NCBI RefSeq assembly: GCF_039543225.1
Contig: NZ_BAABJI010000004.1
Span: 558,001 to 622,000 of the forward strand
Origin: Mucilaginibacter defluvii
GTDB lineage: Bacteria; Bacteroidota; Bacteroidia; Sphingobacteriales; Sphingobacteriaceae
DNA: 64,000 bases
Reading direction: 5' to 3'
Notes under the pieces: generated by a model
What the model was told of the DNA's origin: nothing
What the model saw: the letters and a program-made list of their open reading frames with translations, nothing else
Databases searched by the model: none
Part shown: positions 34,548 to 42,075 of the stretch, piece by piece
Layout of the letters: each line of letters starts with the position of its first letter
Position numbering within the stretch: the first letter of the stretch is position 1
Program-made: the position numbers and the translations under genes

Positions 34548-35072
34548 ATGAGTAAACAGGAAAACTTCAGGATAGGTACCATATCAAAAACCCGCGGACT
34601 AAAAGGCGAAATGCAACTCTATGTTGACTTTGATGGCCTTAATGCCATTAAGTTTAATTCGCTGTTTGTGGAGATAGCCGGCAAGCAGGTGCCATACTTT
34701 GTGGCATCCATTAAATACCCCATGCAAAACGTGGCCTACCTTAACCTGGAGGATGTGGATACTATTGAAAAGGCATCAACCCTGGTAAAAAAGGATGTGT
34801 ACCTGGCCGGTAAGTTAAAGCCAAAAAAGAAAAAGGACGAATTCACGCTGATGGATGTTAAGGGCTTTATCGCTATTGATGACAACCACGGTGAGCTTGG
34901 CGAAATAACCGATGTGCTGGAATACCCGCAGCAGATCATTGCAACCGTGCGTTACAATAACCGGGAGGTACTCTTCCCACTTAACGAGGCTATCATTAAG
35001 GGCATCAATACCGAGGACGGTGAATTGTACATCGAGTTACCGGAAGGATTGCTTGACGTTTATATGGAATAA
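34548..35072 (+). CDS. rimM: Ribosome maturation factor RimM
   Basis: A 174-residue RimM, which binds uS19 and helps mature the 30S head. N-terminal beta-barrel (about 5-88) begins with RIGTISKTRGLKGEM, and the PRC-barrel domain (about 97-172) contains IDDNHGELGEITDVLEYPQQ and the terminal IELPEGLLDVYME. Full length. In many genomes trmD follows directly; here two unrelated genes intervene and trmD has its own promoter box. Confidence 0.95.
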   Translation: MSKQENFRIGTISKTRGLKGEMQLYVDFDGLNAIKFNSLFVEIAGKQVPYFVASIKYPMQNVAYLNLEDVDTIEKASTLVKKDVYLAGKLKPKKKKDEFTLMDVKGFIAIDDNHGELGEITDVLEYPQQIIATVRYNNREVLFPLNEAIIKGINTEDGELYIELPEGLLDVYME

Positions 35073-35076
35073 AAAT

Positions 35077-35134
35077 GTCAAACATATTTGACATTTGTAA
35101 AGTTTGTTTTACTTTTGGTAAATCAAACTTTACA
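35077..35134 (+). promoter_or_regulatory. Consensus promoter overlapped by two inverted repeats (probable operator)
   Basis: TTTG at 35087-35090, 19 bases, then TACTTTTG at 35110-35117: an exact match to the full Bacteroidota promoter consensus. GTCAAA-CATA-TTTGAC (35077-35092) covers the -33 box. An 11-base perfect inverted repeat, TGTAAAGTTTG (35096-35106) and CAAACTTTACA (35124-35134), brackets the -7 box. These palindromes are good candidate binding sites for the XRE regulator encoded at 35578-35778. Start of transcription would be near 35121. Confidence 0.72.
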
Positions 35135-35138
35135 TTAT

Positions 35139-35573
35139 ATGAAATCACGTTTTCTTTTTCCGCACAAATGGAGCCTGATCGGGGCTTTGCTTTTTATTAT
35201 GGGTTTTGTTGTAGCTGCATTGAATTACCATTACAAAGACAGTATAGATGTAATGCAGGGAGACACTACCTTTCAAATCAATGAGGTATTGCATGATGTT
35301 GCTGTATTGCTATGGCTTGGCGGATTATTCCTCGTGGCTTTTTCAAAAGAAAGGATAGAGGACGAACAAATAGCCCAGCTACGCCTCGACTCGCTGCAAT
35401 GGTCTATTTACTTTAACTATGCTATACTGGCATTGTGCATTGTATTTATTGACAAATGGCATGTTATGCTGGGCGTGGCGGCACATTTTATATTTACACC
35501 GTTGCTGTTTTTCATTGTTCGCTTTAAATGGGCTATATATCAACTCAACCGTTCACTAAAAAATACCGATTAA
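35139..35573 (+). CDS. Membrane protein with four helices, paired with an XRE regulator
   Basis: A protein of 144 residues starting at the ATG at 35139; a TTG further upstream (35088) lies in the promoter and is rejected. Four hydrophobic helices are seen (about residues 11-30, 48-68, 88-105 and 109-128), ending in a basic tail. The layout resembles the small membrane proteins (DUF2178-like or YoaS-like) that are encoded beside short Cro/CI-type regulators. The XRE gene follows after four bases. No enzymatic motif is visible. It may sense a membrane or small-molecule signal and control the regulator; this is inference. Confidence 0.7.
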   Translation: MKSRFLFPHKWSLIGALLFIMGFVVAALNYHYKDSIDVMQGDTTFQINEVLHDVAVLLWLGGLFLVAFSKERIEDEQIAQLRLDSLQWSIYFNYAILALCIVFIDKWHVMLGVAAHFIFTPLLFFIVRFKWAIYQLNRSLKNTD

Positions 35574-35577
35574 GCGC

Positions 35578-35778
35578 ATGAAGAACAACCTGCGCGTAGA
35601 GCGCGCCATCAAAAACATGACCCAGGGTGAACTGGCCGAACTGATCGGCGTGTCGCGCCAAACCATAAATACCATCGAGAGCAATAAATACGTCCCCTCA
35701 ACTGTGCTGGCCCTTAAAATTGCCCGCGTATTTGAAAAACCGGTTGAAAATATTTTTATATTGGAAGAGGAGGATTGA
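35578..35778 (+). CDS. XRE-family helix-turn-helix regulator, YozG-like
   Basis: A 66-residue, stand-alone Cro/CI-type DNA-binding protein. The helix-turn-helix is MTQGELAELIGVSRQTINTI (about residues 13-32), followed by NKYVPSTVLALKIARVF and the terminal KPVENIFILEEED. This compact type (YozG family) often controls its own operon together with a small membrane protein. Here it is the second gene after the membrane protein and the promoter carries palindromes, so autoregulation is likely. The pair sits between rimM and trmD. Confidence 0.88.
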   Translation: MKNNLRVERAIKNMTQGELAELIGVSRQTINTIESNKYVPSTVLALKIARVFEKPVENIFILEEED

Positions 35779-35788
35779 GTGATAGTGA

Positions 35789-35902
35789 TTAGTGATTTAC
35801 TTGAATATCAAATGTGCCGTTTCCAAAATACTGGGCGAAAAAAAACAAAATCGCCAGTAATGCTAAACCACAAATCAAAATCACTATATAACTCTTCCTC
35901 AT
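35789..35902 (-). CDS. Putative 37-residue single-helix membrane peptide
   Basis: Minus-strand ATG at 35902 to TAA at 35789. The peptide starts MRKSY, has one strongly hydrophobic helix (about residues 6-24, IVILICGLALLAILFFFAQ) and ends FDIQVNH. A positively charged start followed by one helix is typical of small membrane proteins, and such an arrangement is unlikely by chance. A TAAATTTA box (7 of 8 to the -7 consensus) lies about 6 bases upstream. It converges on the XRE gene, with its stop 11 bases past the XRE stop. Function unknown; conservation would decide. Confidence 0.5.
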   Translation of the reverse strand: MRKSYIVILICGLALLAILFFFAQYFGNGTFDIQVNH

Positions 35903-35972
35903 TATTTAAATTTATCGAATTTACAATGTTTGAGCACCAACTACAAACTACTAACCACTGATCTCTAATCAC

Positions 35973-35980
35973 TATCTTTG
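35973..35980 (+). promoter_or_regulatory. -7 promoter box of trmD
   Basis: TATCTTTG, exact match, ending five bases before the trmD ATG at 35986. The implied transcript is nearly leaderless. Confidence 0.5.
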
Positions 35981-35985
35981 CCTCC

Positions 35986-36663
35986 ATGCGTTTTGATATC
36001 CTCACCGTTTTGCCGGGTTTGCTCGAAAGTCCTTTTGCACATTCTATTTTGTTGCGTGCGCAAAAAAAGGGCATAGCCGAAATACACGTACACAACCTGC
36101 GCGATTATGCCACCAACAAGCATAAAAGTGTTGACGACTACCCCTACGGCGGCGGCAGCGGTATGGTGATGATGATTGAGCCCTTTGCGGCCTGTATCGA
36201 AAAACTAAAGGCTGAACGCGAATATGACGAGGTGATATTTATGACCCCTGACGGCGAAACCCTTAACCAGAATATTGCCAACCAGCTATCGGTAAAAGGC
36301 AACATCATGATACTCTGCGGGCACTATAAGGGGATAGACCAGCGTGTGCGCGATCTGTATGTTACTCGCGAGATGAGTATTGGCGATTATGTACTATCGG
36401 GTGGTGAGCTGCCCGCGGCGGTATTGGTTGACAGTGTTGTACGGTTAATACCCGGTGTGCTGAGTGACGAAACCTCGGCCTTGTCCGACTCCTTTCAGGG
36501 CGACCTGCTGGATGCTCCGGTTTACACCCGCCCGGCCGACTGGAACGGCCATAAGGTGCCCGATATTTTACTGAGCGGCAACACGCCCGAAATTGAGAAA
36601 TGGCGGTTCGAGCAGGCTTTGGAGCGTACCAAAGCCCGCCGTCCTGACCTTTTGAATGAGTAA
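35986..36663 (+). CDS. trmD: tRNA (guanine-N1-)-methyltransferase
   Basis: A 225-residue SPOUT methyltransferase that makes m1G37 in tRNAs and prevents frameshifting. The trefoil-knot SAM site includes ILCGHYKGIDQRV (about 108-120) and the loop GDYVLSGGELPA (about 132-143) with the catalytic aspartate in this region; DDYPYGGGSGMVM occurs at about 50-62. Full length. Separated from rimM by the XRE module and a 200-base gap, so transcribed on its own. Confidence 0.96.
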   Translation: MRFDILTVLPGLLESPFAHSILLRAQKKGIAEIHVHNLRDYATNKHKSVDDYPYGGGSGMVMMIEPFAACIEKLKAEREYDEVIFMTPDGETLNQNIANQLSVKGNIMILCGHYKGIDQRVRDLYVTREMSIGDYVLSGGELPAAVLVDSVVRLIPGVLSDETSALSDSFQGDLLDAPVYTRPADWNGHKVPDILLSGNTPEIEKWRFEQALERTKARRPDLLNE

Positions 36664-36665
36664 AA

Positions 36666-36702
36666 GCGTTATTGCAGGGATCTGATTATTCCTGCAATAC
36701 GC
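36666..36702. terminator. Hairpin between convergent trmD and M1 peptidase
   Basis: GCGT-T-ATTGCAGG (36666-36678) pairs with CCTGCAAT-ACGC (36691-36702), one bulge. The right arm lies in the last codons of the M1 peptidase gene. T tail is poor, so terminator strength is uncertain. Confidence 0.5.
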
Positions 36703-38341
36703 CTATGTAGTAATTAAAGGTATCCACCTCAACATTATCTTTTGTAGCGCCATCAAGCGTAAGTGGTGATAAACGCTTATTAACATTCACCATTTTATAT
36801 TCGCCACCTTTTACGCGGATGCGTACGGGCATAGCAAAACGTGGTGTTTCAGCAATCCAGCGGGCATATATTTTGCCGCGAACATCTACCAGTTCAAGCA
36901 TGGGCAGGTTGCCATGTTTCAAATACTGCTCAAATACGGTCGATAGGTCAATGCCCGCCTGTTCGCTGATGTATTTGGTCACCTCATCATAAGTAACCGT
37001 TTTGTGGTAGAAGGTTTTGCCCAGGCCACGTAATATACCGCGCCATTTTTCATCATCGTTAATAATGGTACGTATCATGTTCAGCACGTTGGCACCTTTA
37101 GGGTACATATCGCCTGATCCTTCCTTATTCACATCATAGGGGCCAACAATAGGGCCATCGTTTGATATGCCTGTACGCTGCCCGTGTATATACTCCTGCC
37201 CGGCTTGCTTGCCCCAGCGGCTCTCGGTATAAATACCTTCGCTGTAAGTGGTAAAGCTCTCGTGTATCCACATATCGGCAATATCCTTTGAGGTAATGTT
37301 ATTGCCAAACCATTCGTGGCCACTCTCGTGCACAATAATATAGTCCCACTTGGTGCCATATCCGGTGCCCGACATATCGCCTCCCAAATAACCCTTTTTG
37401 TATTTGTTGCCATAGGCTACAGCGCTTTGGTGTTCCATGCCCAGGTGAGGGGTTTCAACCAGTTTGTAGCTATCCTCGTAAAATGGATACGGGCCAAACC
37501 AATGTTCAAAAGCTTTAAGCATAGGTTTTACATCTTCGGCAAAATGAACCTTAGCTTTGGCCAGGTTGTAGCTCAATACCCAAAAGCTCAGGTCGAGCTT
37601 GCCTTTTTCGCCGGCATAGCTGTCTGTCCAGTTGGCATAATCGCCAATATTGGCGGCCACATCATAATTGTTGATCGGATTTTTAACCGCCCAGTCGAAA
37701 CGGGTGTATCCGTCCTTTAATTGCGTTACCTTACGTAAGCGTCCGTTTGATACATCCTTTAAACCTTTTGGTACGCTGATGCTGATAAGCATACTATCCA
37801 CCTCGTCGGCCTGATGGTCCTTATTGGGCCACCAGATGCTGGCACCCGCGCCCTGGCAGGCTGTTGCTACCCAGGGTTTGCCCAATGAGTCGGCCGTAAA
37901 CACTACGCCGCCATCCCAGGGGGCATTTTTGGCGATGGTTGGATTACCTGAATAATAAACGGTAAACTCATCCTTGTTGCCTTTTTTGATGGCCTTCGGG
38001 AAGGTAACATACACCGCATTAAATTCCCGGGCAAAAGGCACCTCTTTACCTTTATAAGTTACCTTTTCAACTTTAAGGTTATCATACAGGTCAAACTGTA
38101 ATTTGGTAAAATCAACAGTAGCCGTAAATTTAAACAGGTTGCTTCCGCTGATGAATTTTTGATCGATATTAAACTTAACATCCAGGTGATAGTAATTAAT
38201 ATCGTAACAGGTACGCAGCGGCGTAAGCATACCGCGCAGTGTATCGGCACGGGTAAAGTCGTTCTTTTTCTTCATTAACTGGGCCGAAGCGGTGCTGATC
38301 ATCGTGCCGCAGGCCGCTAATAGTAATAAGGTTTTGCGCAT
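36686..38341 (-). CDS. Secreted M1 family metallopeptidase
   Basis: A 551-residue exported aminopeptidase-like enzyme. Signal peptide ends at STASAQ (about residue 20). The M1 zinc site is HESGHEWFGN (about 340-349) with the third ligand glutamate in WIHESFTTYSE (about 361-371). The exopeptidase motif GAMEN appears as HLGMEHQSA near 298-306, in which the N is replaced by H; this is frequent in Bacteroidota secreted members. The catalytic tyrosine region follows. C-terminal domain is short. The CocE-type gene lies just upstream with a gap of four bases, so both are cotranscribed. Confidence 0.9.
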   Translation of the reverse strand: MRKTLLLLAACGTMISTASAQLMKKKNDFTRADTLRGMLTPLRTCYDINYYHLDVKFNIDQKFISGSNLFKFTATVDFTKLQFDLYDNLKVEKVTYKGKEVPFAREFNAVYVTFPKAIKKGNKDEFTVYYSGNPTIAKNAPWDGGVVFTADSLGKPWVATACQGAGASIWWPNKDHQADEVDSMLISISVPKGLKDVSNGRLRKVTQLKDGYTRFDWAVKNPINNYDVAANIGDYANWTDSYAGEKGKLDLSFWVLSYNLAKAKVHFAEDVKPMLKAFEHWFGPYPFYEDSYKLVETPHLGMEHQSAVAYGNKYKKGYLGGDMSGTGYGTKWDYIIVHESGHEWFGNNITSKDIADMWIHESFTTYSEGIYTESRWGKQAGQEYIHGQRTGISNDGPIVGPYDVNKEGSGDMYPKGANVLNMIRTIINDDEKWRGILRGLGKTFYHKTVTYDEVTKYISEQAGIDLSTVFEQYLKHGNLPMLELVDVRGKIYARWIAETPRFAMPVRIRVKGGEYKMVNVNKRLSPLTLDGATKDNVEVDTFNYYIGVLQE

Positions 38342-38345
38342 GATT

Positions 38346-40220
38346 TTATTTTAATATCTGTACATCAATAAAGCTATCGTTAAATACGGTTTCGGTAGCT
38401 TTTATGTAATCGCTTTCGTTGGCTTTGTATGGATTCTCTACAAATTTTTGCGGGTTACGCGCCACTATCGGGAACCAGGTGCTTTGCACCTGTATCATGA
38501 TACGGTGGCCTTTTTTAAAGGTGTGCAGCACATCCTGCAAGCGAAAGTTCACATCAGCCTTTTGCCCGGCAAACAGTGCTTCCGGTTTTTCAAAGCTCTT
38601 GCGAAAACGTGCCGGCATCACTTCCGACCGTACCATTTGCCAGTAGTTGCTCAGAATAATGCTCTTATTCGGCATAAAGGCATGGTTAGCCTCATCGGGC
38701 GGGTAAACGTCTATCAACTTTACAATAAAGTCAGCATCGGTACCGGTGGTGGCAATTTTAAGGTTGGCCATAATCTCGCCGCCAAGGGTAATATCATCCG
38801 TTAATACATCGGTTTGATAAACCAGTACGTCCGGCCTGCGGCCAGCAAAACGCTGATCCTCGCTCATATAATTAAACGGCGTAAAACCCATAGTGCTGGA
38901 GTTGTCCTCGGTATAAGGTACGGGTTTCATCGGGTCGCTGATGTAGCTCATGGAACCCGGTGTGGCTGGCTGCGTATCAGTTAGTTTACCGTCGGCAGCT
39001 AAATAGAACTTTTTGTGTTCGGCATTGGCAGCAGGCCATTTATCAAAGGTAGCCCATTCCTTTTTGCCGGTATTAAACATGTAAGCTTCGGGCAGGCCGG
39101 TAGCTTTATCGCCTTTGCCCTTTAAAAAGTGCCTGAAAAATTTAGCCTCTATCTCCTTTTGATAAAAGGTAGCTATGCTATCGCCAAAGTATACGTTGCT
39201 GTGCAGCGTATGGCCAGTTTCCTGCGACCAGCGCCCATGCCCAAAAGGCCCCATCACAATAGTATTATACGCTGATGGATTCTTTTTCTCGATAGTTTTG
39301 TAGATGTTCAGCGGGCCTGAAAGATCCTCGGCATCAAACCAGCCGCCAACGGTCATTACCGCGGTTTTTGATTTGTTGTTGAAATGTTTTAACAACCCAC
39401 GCTTCTGCCAAAATTCATCGTAATTGGGGTGATCAATGGTTTCCTGCCAAAAAAAGTTGTCTTTGTAGTATTTATCGGCATTTTTTAGCGGACCTAAGTC
39501 AAGCAAAAACTGATAGCCATCGCGTGTGCCGGGATTGATCATTTTATTGGCGAACCATGACGCGCCGGTAGTATCGGCCTTGCCTTTAGGCACACCAAAT
39601 ACCGGGAAGGTGAAAAAATAACCCTCAATAAAAGCGCCGTTGTGGTGGAAATCATCAAACCAAAAATCGGATATAGGCGCTCCCGGTGAGGAGGCTTTCA
39701 ACGCCGGGTGGTTGGACAAAATACCCGCCGCGGTATAAAACCCAGGGTACGATATACCGTATTGCCCCACACGGCCATTATTGCCGATAACGTTTTTGAT
39801 CAGCCAGTCGATGGTGTCATACGTATCTGAACCTTCGTCCACATCTGTCTTGCCTTTTTTATTGTCGATAACCGGGGTCATGTTCGTCCAGGTGCCTTCG
39901 CTTTTATAACGGCCGCGCACATCCTGGTAAACAAAAATATAACCCTCTTTCATGATCTCGGAAGAAGGGCCAAGCCTTCCGGGGTATTTGTCGGGGCCAT
40001 ACGGGCCAACACTGTAGCAGGTGCGCTGCATCAGTATAGGATATTTGTTTTGCTTTGAGGCATCTTTAGGGATATAGATAGAGGTAAACAGCCTCACCCC
40101 ATCACGCATGGTGATGTAAACATCCTTTTTGTTAAAGTGCTCCTTAACGTAGGCTTGCTGTGCAAAGGCGATATGGCATACTAACATCGCCGTTAAAAAC
40201 ATCAGGGTAATTTTTTTCAC
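38346..40220 (-). CDS. Secreted CocE/NonD family hydrolase (alpha-amino acid ester hydrolase-like)
   Basis: A 624-residue exported serine hydrolase, likely with peptidase or acyl-transfer/ester hydrolysis activity. The frame extends to 40295, but a GTG at 40220 gives VKKITLMFLTAMLVCHIAFAQ-type signal peptide, so that start is chosen. Catalytic parts: YVFVYQDVRGRYKSEG, the nucleophile serine in GQYGISYPGF, and the histidine in GPFGHGRWS. The X-Pro dipeptidyl-peptidase C-terminal jelly-roll (about 385-620) contains DADFIVKLIDVYPPDE. It precedes the M1 peptidase in the same operon, hinting at joint peptide breakdown. Confidence 0.88.
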   Translation of the reverse strand: MKKITLMFLTAMLVCHIAFAQQAYVKEHFNKKDVYITMRDGVRLFTSIYIPKDASKQNKYPILMQRTCYSVGPYGPDKYPGRLGPSSEIMKEGYIFVYQDVRGRYKSEGTWTNMTPVIDNKKGKTDVDEGSDTYDTIDWLIKNVIGNNGRVGQYGISYPGFYTAAGILSNHPALKASSPGAPISDFWFDDFHHNGAFIEGYFFTFPVFGVPKGKADTTGASWFANKMINPGTRDGYQFLLDLGPLKNADKYYKDNFFWQETIDHPNYDEFWQKRGLLKHFNNKSKTAVMTVGGWFDAEDLSGPLNIYKTIEKKNPSAYNTIVMGPFGHGRWSQETGHTLHSNVYFGDSIATFYQKEIEAKFFRHFLKGKGDKATGLPEAYMFNTGKKEWATFDKWPAANAEHKKFYLAADGKLTDTQPATPGSMSYISDPMKPVPYTEDNSSTMGFTPFNYMSEDQRFAGRRPDVLVYQTDVLTDDITLGGEIMANLKIATTGTDADFIVKLIDVYPPDEANHAFMPNKSIILSNYWQMVRSEVMPARFRKSFEKPEALFAGQKADVNFRLQDVLHTFKKGHRIMIQVQSTWFPIVARNPQKFVENPYKANESDYIKATETVFNDSFIDVQILK

Positions 40221-40386
40221 TTGGTGGAGAAATTTGAGTGTACAGTTAATGCATCTAAAGTAATAATAATATAGCAATATGGCAGGCTGTAGCATGGCCG
40301 TAGTAAATGTGTAACAAACAAATTATGTGGTACGCTGTCCTATTGTCAACCTGGGGTATAAAAGGGGTACATTAAGGGTGGTTTAG

Positions 40387-40418
40387 TTTCAATACCAGCA
40401 TTTAATGTTTTAACTTTG
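40387..40418 (+). promoter_or_regulatory. Promoter of lpdA
   Basis: TTTC at 40387-40390, 20 bases, TAACTTTG at 40411-40418. The -7 box is exact; the -33 box has 3 of 4 bases. The leader would be about 18 bases. Confidence 0.58.
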
Positions 40419-40440
40419 CCCCGTAATAAAACACAGAACT

Positions 40441-41844
40441 ATGCAATATGATGTTATCGTAATAGGGTCGGGCCCGGGTGGCTACGTGGCTGCTATACGT
40501 TGTGCCCAACTGGGTTTAAAAACCGCTATAATTGAAAAATACAGCACGCTTGGCGGCACCTGCTTAAACGTAGGTTGCATCCCGTCAAAAGCCCTGCTCG
40601 ATTCATCTGAGCATTACCACAATGCCGCACATACTTTTAAAACGCACGGCATCAACCTTGATAACCTGGGCATTGACTTTGGCCAGATGATAAAACGTAA
40701 AGAGGAAGTAGTAACAGCTAACACCAGCGGCATCACTTACCTAATGAAGAAGAACAAGATCGACGTTCACCAGGGTGTTGGCTCATTCAAGGATAAAAAC
40801 ACTATAGTAGTTACCAAAGATGATAAAACCACGCAGGAGCTTACCACTAAAAACGTAATCATCGCTACTGGTTCAAAGCCATCTTCACTGCCTTTTATCA
40901 AGATAGATAAACAACGCATCATTACCTCAACAGAGGCTTTAGCGCTTAAAGAAGTACCTAAGCATCTGGTATTGATCGGTGGTGGTGTTATCGGTTTAGA
41001 GCTTGGTTCGGTTTATGCACGTTTGGGTGCCAAAGTATCGGTTATTGAGTTTATGGATGGCATCATCCCTACTATGGATAAAGGCCTGGGCAAAGAGCTA
41101 CAAAAAGTGTTGAGCAAACTGGGCATGGAGTTTTATCTGGGCCATAAGGTTACCGGTGCTACTGTGCAAGGTGAAGAAGTTACCGTTACTTTTGATAGCC
41201 CTAAAGGCGAAAAGAAAGAACTTAAAGGCGATTACTGCCTGGTAGCCGTAGGCCGTATTGCTTACACTGATGGATTAGGACTGGAAAACATTGGCCTTAC
41301 CGTTGAGGAGCGTGGCCGTAAGATCACCGTTGACGAACACCTGGAAACCAGCGTTAAAGGTGTTTACGCTATTGGGGATGTGATAAAAGGAGCCATGCTT
41401 GCGCACAAGGCCGAGGATGAGGGTACTTTTGTAGCCGAAATTATCGCCGGGCAAAAACCACATATCAACTACAACCTGATACCGGGCGTGGTTTATACCT
41501 GGCCTGAGGTTGCCAGCGTTGGTTATACCGAAGAACAACTGAAAGAAAAGGGCACCAAATACAAAACCGGGTCATTCCCGTTCAAGGCCAGCGGCCGTGC
41601 CCGTGCCAGCGGCGATCTGGATGGTTTTGTTAAGGTATTGGCCGATGCTGCTACCGATGAAATATTGGGTGTACACATGATAGGCCCGCGTGCCGCGGAT
41701 ATGATTGCCGAGGCCGTCTTAGCTATGGAGTACCGTGCATCAGCCGAGGACGTAACCCGTACCAGCCACGCGCACCCAACCTATACCGAAGCCATGCGCG
41801 AAGCCTGCCTTGCCGCAACCGGCAACCGGGCGATACATATTTAA
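40441..41844 (+). CDS. lpdA: Dihydrolipoyl dehydrogenase
   Basis: A 467-residue FAD/NAD flavoprotein, the E3 component of pyruvate, 2-oxoglutarate and branched-chain dehydrogenases and of glycine cleavage. FAD site GSGPGGYVAAIRCAQLG (about 8-24), redox-active pair in GGTCLNVGCIPSK (about 38-50), NAD site GGGVIGLELGSVYARLG (about 180-196) and the catalytic histidine in SHAHPTYTEA (about 445). No other complex subunits are adjacent, so it is a free-standing E3. Full length. Confidence 0.97.
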   Translation: MQYDVIVIGSGPGGYVAAIRCAQLGLKTAIIEKYSTLGGTCLNVGCIPSKALLDSSEHYHNAAHTFKTHGINLDNLGIDFGQMIKRKEEVVTANTSGITYLMKKNKIDVHQGVGSFKDKNTIVVTKDDKTTQELTTKNVIIATGSKPSSLPFIKIDKQRIITSTEALALKEVPKHLVLIGGGVIGLELGSVYARLGAKVSVIEFMDGIIPTMDKGLGKELQKVLSKLGMEFYLGHKVTGATVQGEEVTVTFDSPKGEKKELKGDYCLVAVGRIAYTDGLGLENIGLTVEERGRKITVDEHLETSVKGVYAIGDVIKGAMLAHKAEDEGTFVAEIIAGQKPHINYNLIPGVVYTWPEVASVGYTEEQLKEKGTKYKTGSFPFKASGRARASGDLDGFVKVLADAATDEILGVHMIGPRAADMIAEAVLAMEYRASAEDVTRTSHAHPTYTEAMREACLAATGNRAIHI

Positions 41845-41866
41845 TTTTAAAGTAGCAGGAATTAGT

Positions 41867-41915
41867 AGCAGTTGTGGTAATAAGTTTAACATTAAGCTTA
41901 CTACAACTGCTTTTT
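41867..41915 (+). terminator. Intrinsic terminator of lpdA
   Basis: AGCAGTTGT and ACAACTGCT form the stem base, with GTAA/TTAC pairing further in and a T run behind. The 18 bases at 41855-41872 recur in the TPP riboswitch on the other strand (54520-54540 region). Confidence 0.75.
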
Positions 41916-41943
41916 ATTTATGGTATCTATAATAAATCATTCC

Positions 41944-42021
41944 GTCATTTCGAACAAGGTACGAGGAGAAATCTGTCGCCTGGTTGGAATAACGACAGAT
42001 TCCCGCTACGCTTCGAAAAGA
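41944..42021 (+). repeat. Palindromic interspersed repeat, family A, copy 1
   Basis: Begins GTCATTTCGA and ends around CTTCGAAAAGAC. It shares a 21-base identical stretch (41959-41982 region) with the copy at 51786-51867. Bacterial repetitive extragenic palindrome type. Confidence 0.72.
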
Positions 42022-42041
42022 CAGTACTCCATATTTGTTTA

Positions 42042-42067
42042 AAATCCTCCCCGATGGGGGAGGATTT
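42042..42067. repeat. Palindromic interspersed repeat, family B, copy 1
   Basis: Perfect 11-base arms 42042-42052 and 42057-42067 (AAATCCTCCCC). It lies eight bases from the acs stop codon. The same core CCTCCCC/GGGGAGG occurs at 51924-51942 and inside the helicase gene at 56670-56686. Confidence 0.75.
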
Positions 42068-42075
42068 AGGAGAGG

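Noticed and set aside
35075..35284. 69-codon frame overlapping the membrane protein of the XRE module
   Set aside because: It starts inside the promoter palindromes and overlaps the better-supported membrane protein frame.
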